This document shows positions 16,648 through 26,320 of a stretch of 64,000 bases of DNA, one piece after another. Under the pieces are notes generated by a model, which was not told the DNA's origin, searched no databases, and saw only the letters and a program-made list of their open reading frames with translations. Source of the stretch: Histidinibacterium lentulum (GTDB lineage: Bacteria > Pseudomonadota > Alphaproteobacteria > Rhodobacterales > Rhodobacteraceae); contig NZ_ML119089.1 of assembly GCF_003789055.1 (NCBI RefSeq), positions 124,001 to 188,000 of the forward strand, in the 5' to 3' direction. Position numbers and translations under genes: made by a program. Position 1 is the first letter of the stretch, and each line of letters starts with the position of its first letter.

Positions 16648-18786
16648 CTAGGGGAAGCTGAACAGCGACTCGTCGAGATCGGCGGCGTCGACGTTCTCGA
16701 GCCGGATCGTGACCTCCCCGGCCTCGATCACGGCGGTCGAGTCCTCCTGGCTCAGGAACAGGTCGGCGAAGCTCTCGATCCCGGTGATCTGCAGATGGAT
16801 GCTGTCGGCCCCGTTGCCGAAATCGGTCACCGTGTCGGTGCCGCCCTTGTCTCCGAAGAAGAAGATGTCGTCGCCCTCGCCGCCGGTCAGGGTGTCGTCG
16901 TCGATCCCGCCGTCGAGGAAGTCGTTGCCCGACCCGCCGTAGATCTCGTCGCTGTCGTCCATGCCGTAGATCGTGTCGTCGCCCTCGCCGCCGAAGAGCG
17001 TGTCGATGCCGTTGAACGGGTTCAGATCGCCCTCGTCGTCGGGGACGTTCAGGCTGTCCGGCAGGCCTGGCGCGAGTCCGCCGTAGAGGATGTCGTTGCC
17101 CGCACCGCCCCGGATCACGTCCGCGCCCTCGCCGCCGATGATCGTGTCGTCGCCGTCGTCGCCGAAGAGCGTGTCGTCGTCGAAGCCGCCGTCGATGAAG
17201 TCGTTCCCGGCGCCGCCGTAGACGACGTCGTTGTCGTCGCCGGTGCGGATCGTGTCGTTGCCGTCGCCGCCGTAGACGAGGTCCTCGTCATCGGTGGGGT
17301 CCGGGTCATCCTCGAACAGGCCCGGATAGCCGGAGTTGGGTGTGCCAGAGACGTCGGGCACGATGCCGAAGCCGGGCTGGATGTTGCCCGAGGTGTCGAT
17401 CACGTCGTCGCCCGCGCCGCCGCGGACCACATCCCGGCCGTCGCCGCCAAAGATCACGTCGTCGCCGTCGTTGCCCGCGAGGAAATCGTCACCCTCGTCG
17501 CCGTAGAGCGTGTCGTTGCCGCTGCCGCCCCGGAGAATGTCGTCGCCGAGCCCGCCGAAGAGTTCGTCGTCGCCGGCATTGCCGGTCATGCTGTCGTCGC
17601 CCTCGCCGCCGAGGAGGATGTCGTCGCCGGCACCGCCGCGCAACTCGTCGTCGCCATCATTGCCCTGGAGCAGATCGTTGCCGTCCTGCCCGCGAAGGAG
17701 GTCGTTGCCGGCGCCACCGAGGAGAGTGTCCTCCCCTGCCCTGCCGAGCAGCGTGTCGTCCCCGTCCTCCCCGTCGAGAAGGTCGTCGCCGATCCCGCCG
17801 TCCATGAAGTCGTCGCCTTCGCTGCCGAACAGAAGGTCGTCACCCTCGTGGCCGAAGATCGTGTCGTTCCCGGCGCCGCCGAACGCGACATCGTTCCCGC
17901 CACGGCCGAGCATCAGGTCGTCACCCGCCCCGCCGTCCAGTTCGTCGGCCGCCGCGCCGCCGTCGAGCAGGTCGTTGCCGTCCCCGCCGAACAGCAGGTC
18001 GGTGCCGGCGCCTCCGAAGAGCGTATCGTCGCCCTCATCGCCCACGAGCACGTCATCGCCAGCCTCGCCTTCGAGCGTGTCGTCGCCTGCGCCGCCCTCC
18101 AGCACGTCGTCGCCCTCGCCGCCGAAGAGCGTGTCGATATTGCTGCCGCCGAGGAGCAGGTCGTTCCCCTCTCCGCCGTAGATCTCGTCGCGGTTGGCAC
18201 CGCCGTCGATCGTGTCGTCGCCCTCGTCGCCGTAGAGCGTATCGGACCCGATCCCCCCGAGGATGCTGTCGTTTCCGGCGCCGCCGAAGACCACGTCATC
18301 GCCGCGTCCGGCATCGATGACATCGTCCCCCTCACCGCCATAGAGCGTGTCGCCGCCGCCGCCGCCGAAGATCTCGTCGTCGCCGTCACCGCCGACGACC
18401 ACGTCGGGCCCGCCTCCGGCGAGGATGCGGTCGGCCTCGTCGCCGCCCTCGATCGCGTCCCGGGATCGGTTGCCGACGATGGCGGCGAGCTCTTCGCCCT
18501 CCTTGGTGTAGAGCACCGTGCCCACCGTGCCCTCCGGTCCGCCGAAGGCGCTGACGCCGAGCGGCGCGTCGATGTCGACGCCGGTGTCGGCCACCGTGAT
18601 CCCCCCCTCGCGCAGCGTGCCGTCCTCGAAGTAGTAGCCGACGTTGACGTCGGCCTTGCCGTCGGTCGGCAGGCCGAAGAAGGCGACGAACCAGATCCCG
18701 TTGAAGAGCTGGATCGCGGTCGGGTTGGCAAGCGGGTTGGCCGCCAGAAGGGCGTCGACGTTGTTCTGGATACCGATTGGCAGCAT
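16648..18786 (-). CDS. RTX calcium-binding repeat protein, probably type I secreted
   Basis: A 712-residue acidic protein. Residues 1-95 form a small non-repeat head without a recognisable enzyme domain. From about 95 to 640 it consists of glycine/aspartate nonapeptides (GGxGxDxxx, for example GGEGDDVLE, GGAGNDTIF), the RTX beta-roll that folds on binding calcium outside the cell. A spacer rich in Pro and Asp interrupts it near residues 460-500. The last 60 residues end in an acidic, then hydrophobic tail (LDESLFSFP) typical of uncleaved type I secretion signals. The start at 18786 is chosen since upstream in-frame sequence is uncharged leader. No ABC exporter genes lie in this window. Confidence 0.88.
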   Translation of the reverse strand: MLPIGIQNNVDALLAANPLANPTAIQLFNGIWFVAFFGLPTDGKADVNVGYYFEDGTLREGGITVADTGVDIDAPLGVSAFGGPEGTVGTVLYTKEGEELAAIVGNRSRDAIEGGDEADRILAGGGPDVVVGGDGDDEIFGGGGGDTLYGGEGDDVIDAGRGDDVVFGGAGNDSILGGIGSDTLYGDEGDDTIDGGANRDEIYGGEGNDLLLGGSNIDTLFGGEGDDVLEGGAGDDTLEGEAGDDVLVGDEGDDTLFGGAGTDLLFGGDGNDLLDGGAAADELDGGAGDDLMLGRGGNDVAFGGAGNDTIFGHEGDDLLFGSEGDDFMDGGIGDDLLDGEDGDDTLLGRAGEDTLLGGAGNDLLRGQDGNDLLQGNDGDDELRGGAGDDILLGGEGDDSMTGNAGDDELFGGLGDDILRGGSGNDTLYGDEGDDFLAGNDGDDVIFGGDGRDVVRGGAGDDVIDTSGNIQPGFGIVPDVSGTPNSGYPGLFEDDPDPTDDEDLVYGGDGNDTIRTGDDNDVVYGGAGNDFIDGGFDDDTLFGDDGDDTIIGGEGADVIRGGAGNDILYGGLAPGLPDSLNVPDDEGDLNPFNGIDTLFGGEGDDTIYGMDDSDEIYGGSGNDFLDGGIDDDTLTGGEGDDIFFFGDKGGTDTVTDFGNGADSIHLQITGIESFADLFLSQEDSTAVIEAGEVTIRLENVDAADLDESLFSFP

Positions 18787-18851
18787 GATGGGTTCCCCAA
18801 GGACAAGAGGGCGGCCTCCCCCCGGGGACCGCGTGGCGTTTACTTGGCGGA

Positions 18852-18879
18852 AATATGTCCGTCTGATGGCGGGCGCCAA
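18852..18879 (-). promoter_or_regulatory. Candidate promoter of the RTX gene
   Basis: Minus strand TTGGCG (18879-18874), 16-nt spacer, CATATT (18857-18852), 66 nt before the start codon. The match is fair rather than strong. Confidence 0.35.
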
Positions 18880-19090
18880 AGGATTCTCTGCCGTTGTCCC
18901 GGAACTGGAAACGATCTGGTTGTCCTTGGGGCAACTGTCCGGACAGAGCTGCAGAATGCTTCCGGATCGCGAGGCCCCGGTCCGGCGGGCCGCGGCCGGC
19001 GACTCGCGCCGTGGCGGGAACCGGGCCGAGACTCGTTGCGCAACTATCTTTCGTTTTGGAGGCGCCCGAAGAAATCACGCACTTGCGCTG

Positions 19091-19119
19091 TTGACCCTCC
19101 GGTCCGGCGGGGGCATAAG
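19091..19119 (+). promoter_or_regulatory. Promoter of the ilv leader and ilvBN
   Basis: TTGACC (19091-19096), a 17-nt spacer and CATAAG (19114-19119). Transcription would start near 19126, leaving about 18 nt before the leader peptide start, which suits an attenuator. Confidence 0.6.
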
Positions 19120-19143
19120 CGCGGACGCAAGTTGGAGCGGCGC

Positions 19144-19191
19144 ATGACCGACCTCGTACTCATCGTAGGACCAAGGCGCATGGGCCGGTAA
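19144..19191 (+). CDS. ilv operon leader peptide
   Basis: A 15-codon reading frame encoding MTDLVLIVGPRRMGR. It contains five branched-chain amino acid codons in a row (Leu, Val, Leu, Ile, Val at codons 4-8), the hallmark of ilv attenuator peptides. GGAG at 19134-19137 lies 6 nt before the ATG. The run of regulatory codons comes just before the first arm of an antiterminator stem, and an intrinsic terminator follows before ilvB. The leader/terminator layout is seen directly; its regulatory role follows from the known mechanism of ribosome-mediated attenuation. Confidence 0.85.
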   Translation: MTDLVLIVGPRRMGR

Positions 19192-19220
19192 CGGCAAGAC
19201 CAGACCAGTCCCCATGCGCC
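19175..19220 (+). promoter_or_regulatory. Antiterminator stem of the ilv attenuator
   Basis: GGCGCATGGG (19175-19184, inside the last codons of the leader peptide) is perfectly complementary to CCCATGCGCC (19211-19220). The right arm overlaps the first three bases of the terminator stem, so the two structures exclude one another. A ribosome stalled at codons 4-8 would leave the left arm free to form this stem. Confidence 0.7.
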
Positions 19221-19245
19221 CTCGATGACCTCGGGGGCTTTTTTT
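19218..19245 (+). terminator. Attenuator terminator upstream of ilvB
   Basis: GCCCTCGA (19218-19225) pairs with TCGGGGGC (19231-19238), with one G-T pair and a TGACC loop, followed directly by seven T residues (19239-19245). It lies 35 nt before ilvB. Confidence 0.85.
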
Positions 19246-19279
19246 GTGCGTGAATGCCAGACGTGAGACGGAGAGAACC

Positions 19280-21031
19280 ATGACACGTCAGATGACCGGA
19301 GCGAAAATGGTGGTGCAGGCCCTGAAGGATCAGGGCGTCGAGGTGGTCTTCGGCTATCCCGGCGGTGCGGTGCTGCCGATCTATGACGAGCTGTTCCTCC
19401 AGAACGACATCCGTCACATCCTCGTGCGGCACGAACAGGGCGCGGTTCACGCGGCGGAGGGCTATGCCCGCTCCACCGGCAAGCCGGGCGTGGCGCTGGT
19501 GACTTCGGGCCCGGGGGCCACGAATGCCGTCACGGGCCTGACGGACGCGCTGATGGATTCGATCCCGATCGTCGTGCTGACGGGCCAGGTCCCGACCTTC
19601 ATGATCGGCTCGGACGCCTTCCAGGAAGCCGACACCGTCGGCATCACCCGCCCCTGCACCAAGCACAACTGGCTCGTCAAGGACACCGACCGGCTGTCGG
19701 GGGTCATCCACGAGGCGTTCCATGTGGCCACCGCGGGCCGGCCGGGCCCGGTCCTGATCGACATTCCGAAGGACGTGCAGTTCGCCACCGGCGAGTATAC
19801 CGAGGCGCGGCGCGTCACCACGCATTACAACCCGCCGGTGAAGGGCGATATCGGCACCATCACCGAGCTGGTGGCGGCGATGGAGACCGCGCGGAAGCCG
19901 ATCTTCTACACCGGCGGCGGCGTCATCAACTCGGGTCCCGCGGCGAGCCAGCTCCTGCGCGAGCTGGTGGAGGCGACGGGCTTTCCGATCACCTCCACGC
20001 TGATGGGCCTCGGCGCCTATCCGGCCTCGGGCGAGAAATGGCTCGGCATGCTGGGGATGCACGGGCTCTACGAGTCGAACATGGCGATGCATGACTGCGA
20101 CCTGATGATCTGCATCGGCGCACGGTTCGACGACCGGATCACGGGGCGGATCGACGCCTTCTCTCCGGGCTCGAGGAAGGCCCACATCGACATCGACCCC
20201 TCGTCGATCAACAAGGTGGTCCATGCCGATTTCCCCATCGTCGGCGACGTGGGCCATGTGCTCGAGGACCTGCTGAAGGTCTGGAAGAGCCGCGGCCGCA
20301 AGACCGACCGCGAGGGGCTGACCGCCTGGTGGGACCAGATCCGCACCTGGCGGAAGGTGAACTGTCTCGCCTTCGAGCAGAAGGGCCGCACCATCAAGCC
20401 GCAGCACGCGATGGTGCGGCTGGAGGCGCTGACCAAGGGGATGGATCGCTACATCTGCACCGAGGTGGGCCAGCACCAGATGTGGGCCGCCCAGTACCTT
20501 GGCTTCGAGGATCCGAACCGCTGGATGACCTCGGGCGGTCTCGGGACCATGGGCTACGGCCATCCGGCGTCGATCGGCGTGCAGCTGGGCCATCCCGACA
20601 GCCTTGTCATCAACGTGGCCGGGGAGGCGTCCTGGCTGATGAACATGCAGGAGCTGGGCACCGCCGTGCAGTACCGCCTGCCGGTCAAGCAGTTCATCCT
20701 CAACAACGAGCGGCTGGGCATGGTGCGCCAGTGGCAGGAGCTCCTGCACGGCGAGCGCTATTCCCAGAGCTGGTCCGAGGCGCTGCCCGATTTCGTGAAG
20801 CTGGCCGAGGCCTTCGGTGCCAAGGGGATCCTCTGCGACGATCCCGATTGCCTCGACGATGCGATCCTCGAGATGATCCACCATCCGGGGCCGGTGCTCT
20901 TCGACTGCGTGGTAGAGAAGCACGAGAACTGTTTCCCCATGATCCCGAGCGGAAAGGCGCATAACGAGATGCTGCTGGGCGAGGCCGAGACCCAGGGCGT
21001 GATCGACGCGAAGGGCTCGGTGCTGGTGTGA
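19280..21031 (+). CDS. ilvB: Acetolactate synthase, large catalytic subunit
   Basis: A 583-residue thiamine diphosphate enzyme catalysing the first common step of valine, leucine and isoleucine synthesis. The N-terminal TPP domain has VFGYPGGAVLPIYDEL with the catalytic Glu in HEQGAVHAAEGYAR; the central domain binds FAD; the C-terminal TPP domain contains the metal-binding region VAGEASWLMNMQELGTAVQYR and FILNN. In most homologues the second motif begins GDG or GDA; here the Asp position is Glu (GEAS). The frame starts at 19280 after GGAGAGAACC. Expression is likely controlled by the upstream leader peptide and terminator. ilvN follows after 109 nt. Confidence 0.96.
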   Translation: MTRQMTGAKMVVQALKDQGVEVVFGYPGGAVLPIYDELFLQNDIRHILVRHEQGAVHAAEGYARSTGKPGVALVTSGPGATNAVTGLTDALMDSIPIVVLTGQVPTFMIGSDAFQEADTVGITRPCTKHNWLVKDTDRLSGVIHEAFHVATAGRPGPVLIDIPKDVQFATGEYTEARRVTTHYNPPVKGDIGTITELVAAMETARKPIFYTGGGVINSGPAASQLLRELVEATGFPITSTLMGLGAYPASGEKWLGMLGMHGLYESNMAMHDCDLMICIGARFDDRITGRIDAFSPGSRKAHIDIDPSSINKVVHADFPIVGDVGHVLEDLLKVWKSRGRKTDREGLTAWWDQIRTWRKVNCLAFEQKGRTIKPQHAMVRLEALTKGMDRYICTEVGQHQMWAAQYLGFEDPNRWMTSGGLGTMGYGHPASIGVQLGHPDSLVINVAGEASWLMNMQELGTAVQYRLPVKQFILNNERLGMVRQWQELLHGERYSQSWSEALPDFVKLAEAFGAKGILCDDPDCLDDAILEMIHHPGPVLFDCVVEKHENCFPMIPSGKAHNEMLLGEAETQGVIDAKGSVLV

Positions 21032-21032
21032 T

Positions 21033-21068
21033 GCGGGCGGTCCCGGCCCGGCCGGGACCCCTGCCCGC
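21033..21068 (+). terminator. Hairpin between ilvB and ilvN
   Basis: An inner perfect stem, GGTCCCGGC with GCCGGGACC around CCG (21039-21059), is extended by an outer stem GCGGGC/GCCCGC. It has no T run, so it is more likely an mRNA stability or partial attenuation element than a full terminator. Confidence 0.5.
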
Positions 21069-21140
21069 CCGCGAGGCGCAGCCCGCCGCCGGTTCCGTCC
21101 GGCACATCGTTCCGACCGAAAGACAGAGGATGAGACCCAA

Positions 21141-21707
21141 GTGTCCCCGTTGAACATCAAGAAGGGCTCCACGAGCCATTCCGCCTACAATCTGCGTCCC
21201 ACCTTCTCGGATGTGGAGGAGCGCCACACGCTCGCGGTGCTGGTGGAGAACGAGCCCGGCGTTCTGGCGCGGGTGATCGGGCTCTTTTCGGGCCGGGGCT
21301 ACAATATCGAGAGCCTGACGGTAGCCGAGGTGGACCATACCGGACACCGCAGCCGGATCACCCTGGTCACCTCGGGCACGCCGCAGGTGATCGAGCAGAT
21401 CAAGGCGCAGCTCGGCCGGATCGTGCCGGTGCACGAGGTCCACGACCTGACCGTCGAGGGCCGGGCAGTGGAGCGGGAGCTGGCACTGTTCAAGGTGGCG
21501 GGAAAGGGAGAGGCGCGGATCGAGGCGCTCAGGCTTGCGGAGATCTTCCGCGCCAATGTCGTCGATTCCACGCTGGAGAGCTTCGTCTTCGAGATCACGG
21601 GGACCCCTGAGAAGATCGACGCCTTCGCCGATCTCATGACTCCGCTGGGTCTTGTCGAGCTTGCGCGCACCGGTGTGGCGGCGCTGGCCAGAGGGGCGGG
21701 CAAGTAA
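21141..21707 (+). CDS. ilvN: Acetolactate synthase, small regulatory subunit
   Basis: A 188-residue subunit that activates the catalytic subunit and confers valine feedback inhibition. An N-terminal ACT domain (about residues 28-100, HTLAVLVENEPGVLARVIGLFSGRGYNIESLTVAEV) is followed by the ALS_ss C-terminal domain (ELALFKVAGKGEARIEALRLAEIFRANVVD to about residue 180). It starts with GTG at 21141; AGAGGA lies about 10 nt upstream. The length is that of the long alphaproteobacterial IlvH/IlvN type. Confidence 0.95.
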   Translation: MSPLNIKKGSTSHSAYNLRPTFSDVEERHTLAVLVENEPGVLARVIGLFSGRGYNIESLTVAEVDHTGHRSRITLVTSGTPQVIEQIKAQLGRIVPVHEVHDLTVEGRAVERELALFKVAGKGEARIEALRLAEIFRANVVDSTLESFVFEITGTPEKIDAFADLMTPLGLVELARTGVAALARGAGK

Positions 21708-21735
21708 CGCCCGCCCCCGGCACTCACCAGAGCGA

Positions 21736-22011
21736 TCAGGTGTCGTCGTCGTCGACCTCGATGTCGCTGATGCCGTCACCGCCGGGCGCGTTCGCGTCCT
21801 CGATGCTGCGCTGTTCCGCGACGCTCAGGATGCCGTCGTTGTCGGTGTCGAGGATCGAGAACAGGATGCGGTCGTTGTTCGTCGGGTCGATCCGACCTTC
21901 GCCATAGACCTCCTGGAAGCGGTCGAAGGTCATCGGCTCGCCCTCCTGCGCCATGGCGGCACCGGGCAGAACGAAGGCGAGGGCGGCGATGATCTTGGTC
22001 ATGGAGTTCAT
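21736..22011 (-). CDS. Secreted EF-hand calcium-binding protein
   Basis: A 91-residue protein with an N-terminal signal peptide (KIIAALAFVLPGAAMAQ, cleavage near residue 22). A complete EF-hand loop, DTDNDGILSVAE, is at about residues 55-66, and a second acidic segment DGISDIEVDDDDT at the C-terminus resembles a partial loop. It probably binds calcium in the periplasm. It is transcribed leftward toward ilvN, whose stop is 28 bp away. Function otherwise unknown. Confidence 0.82.
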   Translation of the reverse strand: MNSMTKIIAALAFVLPGAAMAQEGEPMTFDRFQEVYGEGRIDPTNNDRILFSILDTDNDGILSVAEQRSIEDANAPGGDGISDIEVDDDDT

Positions 22012-22192
22012 GATGATCTCCTTTCCTTGGTTGCAATTGCATCCTCAATGATCCCCCTGCGGATCGGTTCCGAACTTTCTCGTCCCCGACGATGACGGCC
22101 GGCAGGTCGGGTTTCTGCGGCGCGGCGGACGGAGTCGGGCTGGACGGCGCCCCTGCGGCCTGAAATGGTCGCGGCGCTTCAGGGAGGACGGG

Positions 22193-23128
22193 ATGCCGCG
22201 CAAGATCATCATCGATACGGATCCGGGGCAGGACGACGCGGTGGCGATCCTGCTCGCGCTGGCCTCCCCCGAGGACCTCGAGGTTCTGGGGATCACGGCC
22301 GTTGCGGGCAACATCCCTCTCGCGCTGACTTCGCTCAACGCGCGCAAGATCTGCGAACTGGCGGGACGGCCCGACATCCGGGTCTTCGCGGGCTGCGACA
22401 GGCCGCTGAAGGGCGAGCTGAAGACGGCCGAGGCGGTGCACGGCCAGTCGGGCCTCGACGGCGCGGAGCTGCCCGAGCCCGCGATGCCGCTTCAGGAGAT
22501 GCACGGCGTCGATTTCCTGATCGAGACGCTGCGGGCAGAGCCTGAGGACACGGTCACGCTCTGCACGCTGGGGCCGCTCACCAATGTCGCCACGGCCTTT
22601 ACCCGCGCGCCCGACATCGTGGGCCGGGTGCGCGAGATCGTGATCATGGGCGGGGCCTATTTCGAGGTGGGCAACTGGTCGCCTGCGGCCGAGTTCAACA
22701 TTCTTGTCGACCCGCAAGCCGCTGATATCGTGTTCAGATGCGGCAGGCCCCTGACGATCCTGCCGCTCGATGTGACGCATAAGGTGCTGATCACGCCGCC
22801 GCGGCTGGGGGCGATCCGCGCGCTGGGCACCGTGGGCGAGGTGGTGCACGGCTGGCTCGATTTCTACGAGCGGTTCGACCTCGGAAAGTACGGTTGGGAG
22901 GGCGGGCCGCTGCATGATCCCTGCGTCATCGCGTACCTGCTGAAGCCCGAGCTATTCACCGGCCGGCATGTGAACGTCGAAGTGGAGACCGGCTCGCCGC
23001 TGACCATGGGCATGACCGTGGCGGACTGGTGGGGCGTCACCGACCGGGAGAAGAACGCGCAGTTCATGGGGGGCGTCGATGCGGACGGCTTCTTCGCGCT
23101 GCTGACAGAAAGGCTGGGCCGGCTGTGA
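22193..23128 (+). CDS. Nucleoside hydrolase (IunH/RihA family)
   Basis: A 311-residue calcium-dependent N-ribohydrolase that splits ribonucleosides into base and ribose for salvage. The signature [16 protein letters not shown] is at residues 8-23, and the later landmarks [15 protein letters not shown] and the [13 protein letters not shown] segment are present; His in the HDPC motif ([12 protein letters not shown]) is the usual catalytic acid. Base preference cannot be deduced. The stop overlaps the GTG start of the following GNAT gene (GTGA at 23125-23128). Confidence 0.92.
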   Translation: MPRKIIIDTDPGQDDAVAILLALASPEDLEVLGITAVAGNIPLALTSLNARKICELAGRPDIRVFAGCDRPLKGELKTAEAVHGQSGLDGAELPEPAMPLQEMHGVDFLIETLRAEPEDTVTLCTLGPLTNVATAFTRAPDIVGRVREIVIMGGAYFEVGNWSPAAEFNILVDPQAADIVFRCGRPLTILPLDVTHKVLITPPRLGAIRALGTVGEVVHGWLDFYERFDLGKYGWEGGPLHDPCVIAYLLKPELFTGRHVNVEVETGSPLTMGMTVADWWGVTDREKNAQFMGGVDADGFFALLTERLGRL

Positions 23129-23571
23129 CGCAAATCACGCTTTGCACGACCGAGGACGCGCCCCGCCTGCTGCCGCTGGTGCGGCGGATGCACGAGGAAC
23201 GCGGCCTGACGACGACGGACGAGAGCCGGGCCGCCGCGCTGTCTCCGCTGCTCGAGGGCTCGCCGCTGGGGGCGGTCTGGATCTTCGGGCCGGCACGGGC
23301 GCCCGTGGGCTATGTCATCGTGACCTTCGGCTGGTCTCTGGAATCGGGCGGCATGGACGCGACGGTGGACGAGATCTGGGTGCGGCCCTCGGTGAGGCGG
23401 AGGGGCATCGCAAGCGAGGCGCTCTACGAGATCGGGCGGGCGCTCAAGTCGGCCGACGTGACCATGTTGCGGCTGGTGATCGACAGCGAGGATGCCGCCT
23501 CGGCGGCGCTTTGCCGCACGGCCGGGCTGACGCCGCGCGCAGGCGCGACGATCCTGTCCCGCCCGCTCTAG
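23125..23571 (+). CDS. GNAT family N-acetyltransferase
   Basis: A 148-residue acetyltransferase. The acetyl-CoA binding motif [22 protein letters not shown] (motif A, R/Q-x-x-G-x-G/A) follows the strand DATVDEIWV, and motif B-like sequence [21 protein letters not shown] follows. The GTG at 23125 is the start because it overlaps the nucleoside hydrolase stop and the fold begins directly with [11 protein letters not shown]. The acceptor is unknown. Confidence 0.85.
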   Translation: MTQITLCTTEDAPRLLPLVRRMHEERGLTTTDESRAAALSPLLEGSPLGAVWIFGPARAPVGYVIVTFGWSLESGGMDATVDEIWVRPSVRRRGIASEALYEIGRALKSADVTMLRLVIDSEDAASAALCRTAGLTPRAGATILSRPL

Positions 23572-23603
23572 CGGGAGGGCGCCGGGACGCCTACCTTTGG
23601 TCC

Positions 23604-24992
23604 ATGACCGCCAGAATCCCCTTCGACAATTCCTATGCCCGCCTGCCGGAACGGTTCTACACCGCCCTGGACCCCACGCCGGTGACCACGCCGGAGCTGA
23701 TCGCCTTCAACGAGTCGCTGGCAGCGGAACTGGGGATCGACGTCGCAGGTCTGTCGCGCGCGGAGCTGGCGCGGCTCTTTTCCGGCAACGAGCTGCCCGA
23801 GGGCGCCCAGCCCCTGGCGCAGGTCTATGCCGGGCACCAGTTCGGCCACTGGAATCCGCAGCTTGGCGACGGGCGCGCGATCCTTCTGGGCGAGGCGGTG
23901 GGGCCTGCGGGGCGGCGCGATATCCAGCTCAAGGGCTCGGGGCGCACGCCCTATTCCCGGATGGGCGACGGGCGCGCCTGGCTCGGCCCGGTGCTGCGCG
24001 AATACGTGATGTCGGAGGCCATGGCGGCGATGGGCGTGCCCACGACCCGCGCGTTGGCGGCGGTCAGCACGGGAGAGACGGTGCTGCGCGAGATGGCCTT
24101 TCCGGGCGCGATCCTGACGCGGGTGGCGCAGAGCCATATCCGCGTCGGCACCTTCCAGTTCTTCGCCGCGCGCGGGGATGTCGAGGCGCTGGCGAGGCTG
24201 GCGGACCATGTGCGCGAAAGGCACTACCCGGACGCGAAGGATGTCCCGCAACTGATTGACGCCGTGATGAAAGCGCAAGGCGAGCTTGTGGCGCACTGGA
24301 TGTCGCTGGGGTTCATCCACGGGGTGATGAACACCGACAACATGGCCGTGTCCGGCGAGACGATCGACTATGGCCCCTGCGCCTTCATGGACGCCTATCA
24401 TCCCGACACCGTGTTTTCCTCCATCGACCAGTTCGGCCGCTATGCCTATGCCAACCAGCCGCAGATCGCGGTCTGGAACATCGCGCAGCTGGCCTCGGCG
24501 CTGCTCCCGCTGATGCCGGATGAGGAGGCCGCGGTGGAGGAGTTCACCGGGATCGTGAACCGCTTCGGCGAGGTCTACCAGGCGGCGTGGCGGCGGCGGT
24601 TCGGCGCGAAGCTGGGTCTCGCACTGGAGACGCCCGATCTTGCCGAGGCGCTGCTGACGCTGATGGCGAAGGACGGGGCCGATTTCACCAATGTCTTCCG
24701 CCGCCTGCCCGATGCGCGGGACGAGTTCATGGACCGAGAGGCCTTCGACGCATGGCGCGCGACCTGGGAGTCGGAGGGGCCTGACGCGGACCTCATGGCG
24801 CGCAGCAATCCGCAGGTGATCCCGCGGCTGCACCGGATCGAACAGGCGATCCAGGCGGGCCTGGGCGGGGACCTGAGAGTCTTCGAGCGACTTCTGAGCG
24901 CCGTGACGCAGCCTTTTAAAAAACCTGAAGATTACTACACCCGACCGCCCGCGACCGAAGAGCGGGTGGCGCGCACCTTCTGCGGGACCTGA
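23604..24992 (+). CDS. selO: SelO family protein adenylyltransferase (YdiU)
   Basis: A 462-residue pseudokinase-fold enzyme that transfers AMP to Ser/Thr/Tyr of target proteins and affects oxidative-stress responses in studied bacteria. Conserved parts are [45 protein letters not shown] (ATP-binding region), and the metal/catalytic segment [28 protein letters not shown]. The third residue from the C-terminus is cysteine (Cys460, ending CGT), the position that is selenocysteine in eukaryotic SelO and Cys in bacterial ones. The start at 23604 lies 32 nt after the GNAT stop. Confidence 0.95.
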   Translation: MTARIPFDNSYARLPERFYTALDPTPVTTPELIAFNESLAAELGIDVAGLSRAELARLFSGNELPEGAQPLAQVYAGHQFGHWNPQLGDGRAILLGEAVGPAGRRDIQLKGSGRTPYSRMGDGRAWLGPVLREYVMSEAMAAMGVPTTRALAAVSTGETVLREMAFPGAILTRVAQSHIRVGTFQFFAARGDVEALARLADHVRERHYPDAKDVPQLIDAVMKAQGELVAHWMSLGFIHGVMNTDNMAVSGETIDYGPCAFMDAYHPDTVFSSIDQFGRYAYANQPQIAVWNIAQLASALLPLMPDEEAAVEEFTGIVNRFGEVYQAAWRRRFGAKLGLALETPDLAEALLTLMAKDGADFTNVFRRLPDARDEFMDREAFDAWRATWESEGPDADLMARSNPQVIPRLHRIEQAIQAGLGGDLRVFERLLSAVTQPFKKPEDYYTRPPATEERVARTFCGT

Positions 24993-25052
24993 AGCACGCC
25001 GGGGGTTTATCCGCGGCCTGTCAGGACGTATCCGGGACACAAGGAGACAGCC

Positions 25053-26273
<1,221 letters not shown>

Positions 26274-26320
26274 CAGGTCACGGTTCCGCCACCGGCGCTG
26301 AACAAAGAGGCTCAAGCCGC

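Larger units (their letters stand above)
18787..19143. other. 357-nt gene-free region between the RTX gene and the ilv leader
   Basis: This divergent intergenic region holds a candidate leftward promoter (18879-18852), a 12-bp palindrome CTGTCCGGACAG at 18935-18946, and the rightward ilv promoter (19091-19119). The sequence TCCTTGGGG occurs both near the RTX start (on the minus strand) and at 18923-18931 (on the plus strand). No coding potential is seen. Confidence 0.6.

Noticed and set aside
16700-18450. Dense tandem repetition that could look like a DNA repeat array or CRISPR
   Set aside because: Repeat unit is 27 nt in frame and encodes RTX nonapeptides; units are diverged and there are no spacers of constant length.
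16795-19191. An open frame of about 800 codons on the plus strand opposite the RTX gene
   Set aside because: It is the antisense of Gly/Asp codon repeats, giving an Ala/Val/Arg-rich product without domains. The minus-strand RTX frame has the family repeats and a plausible secretion end.
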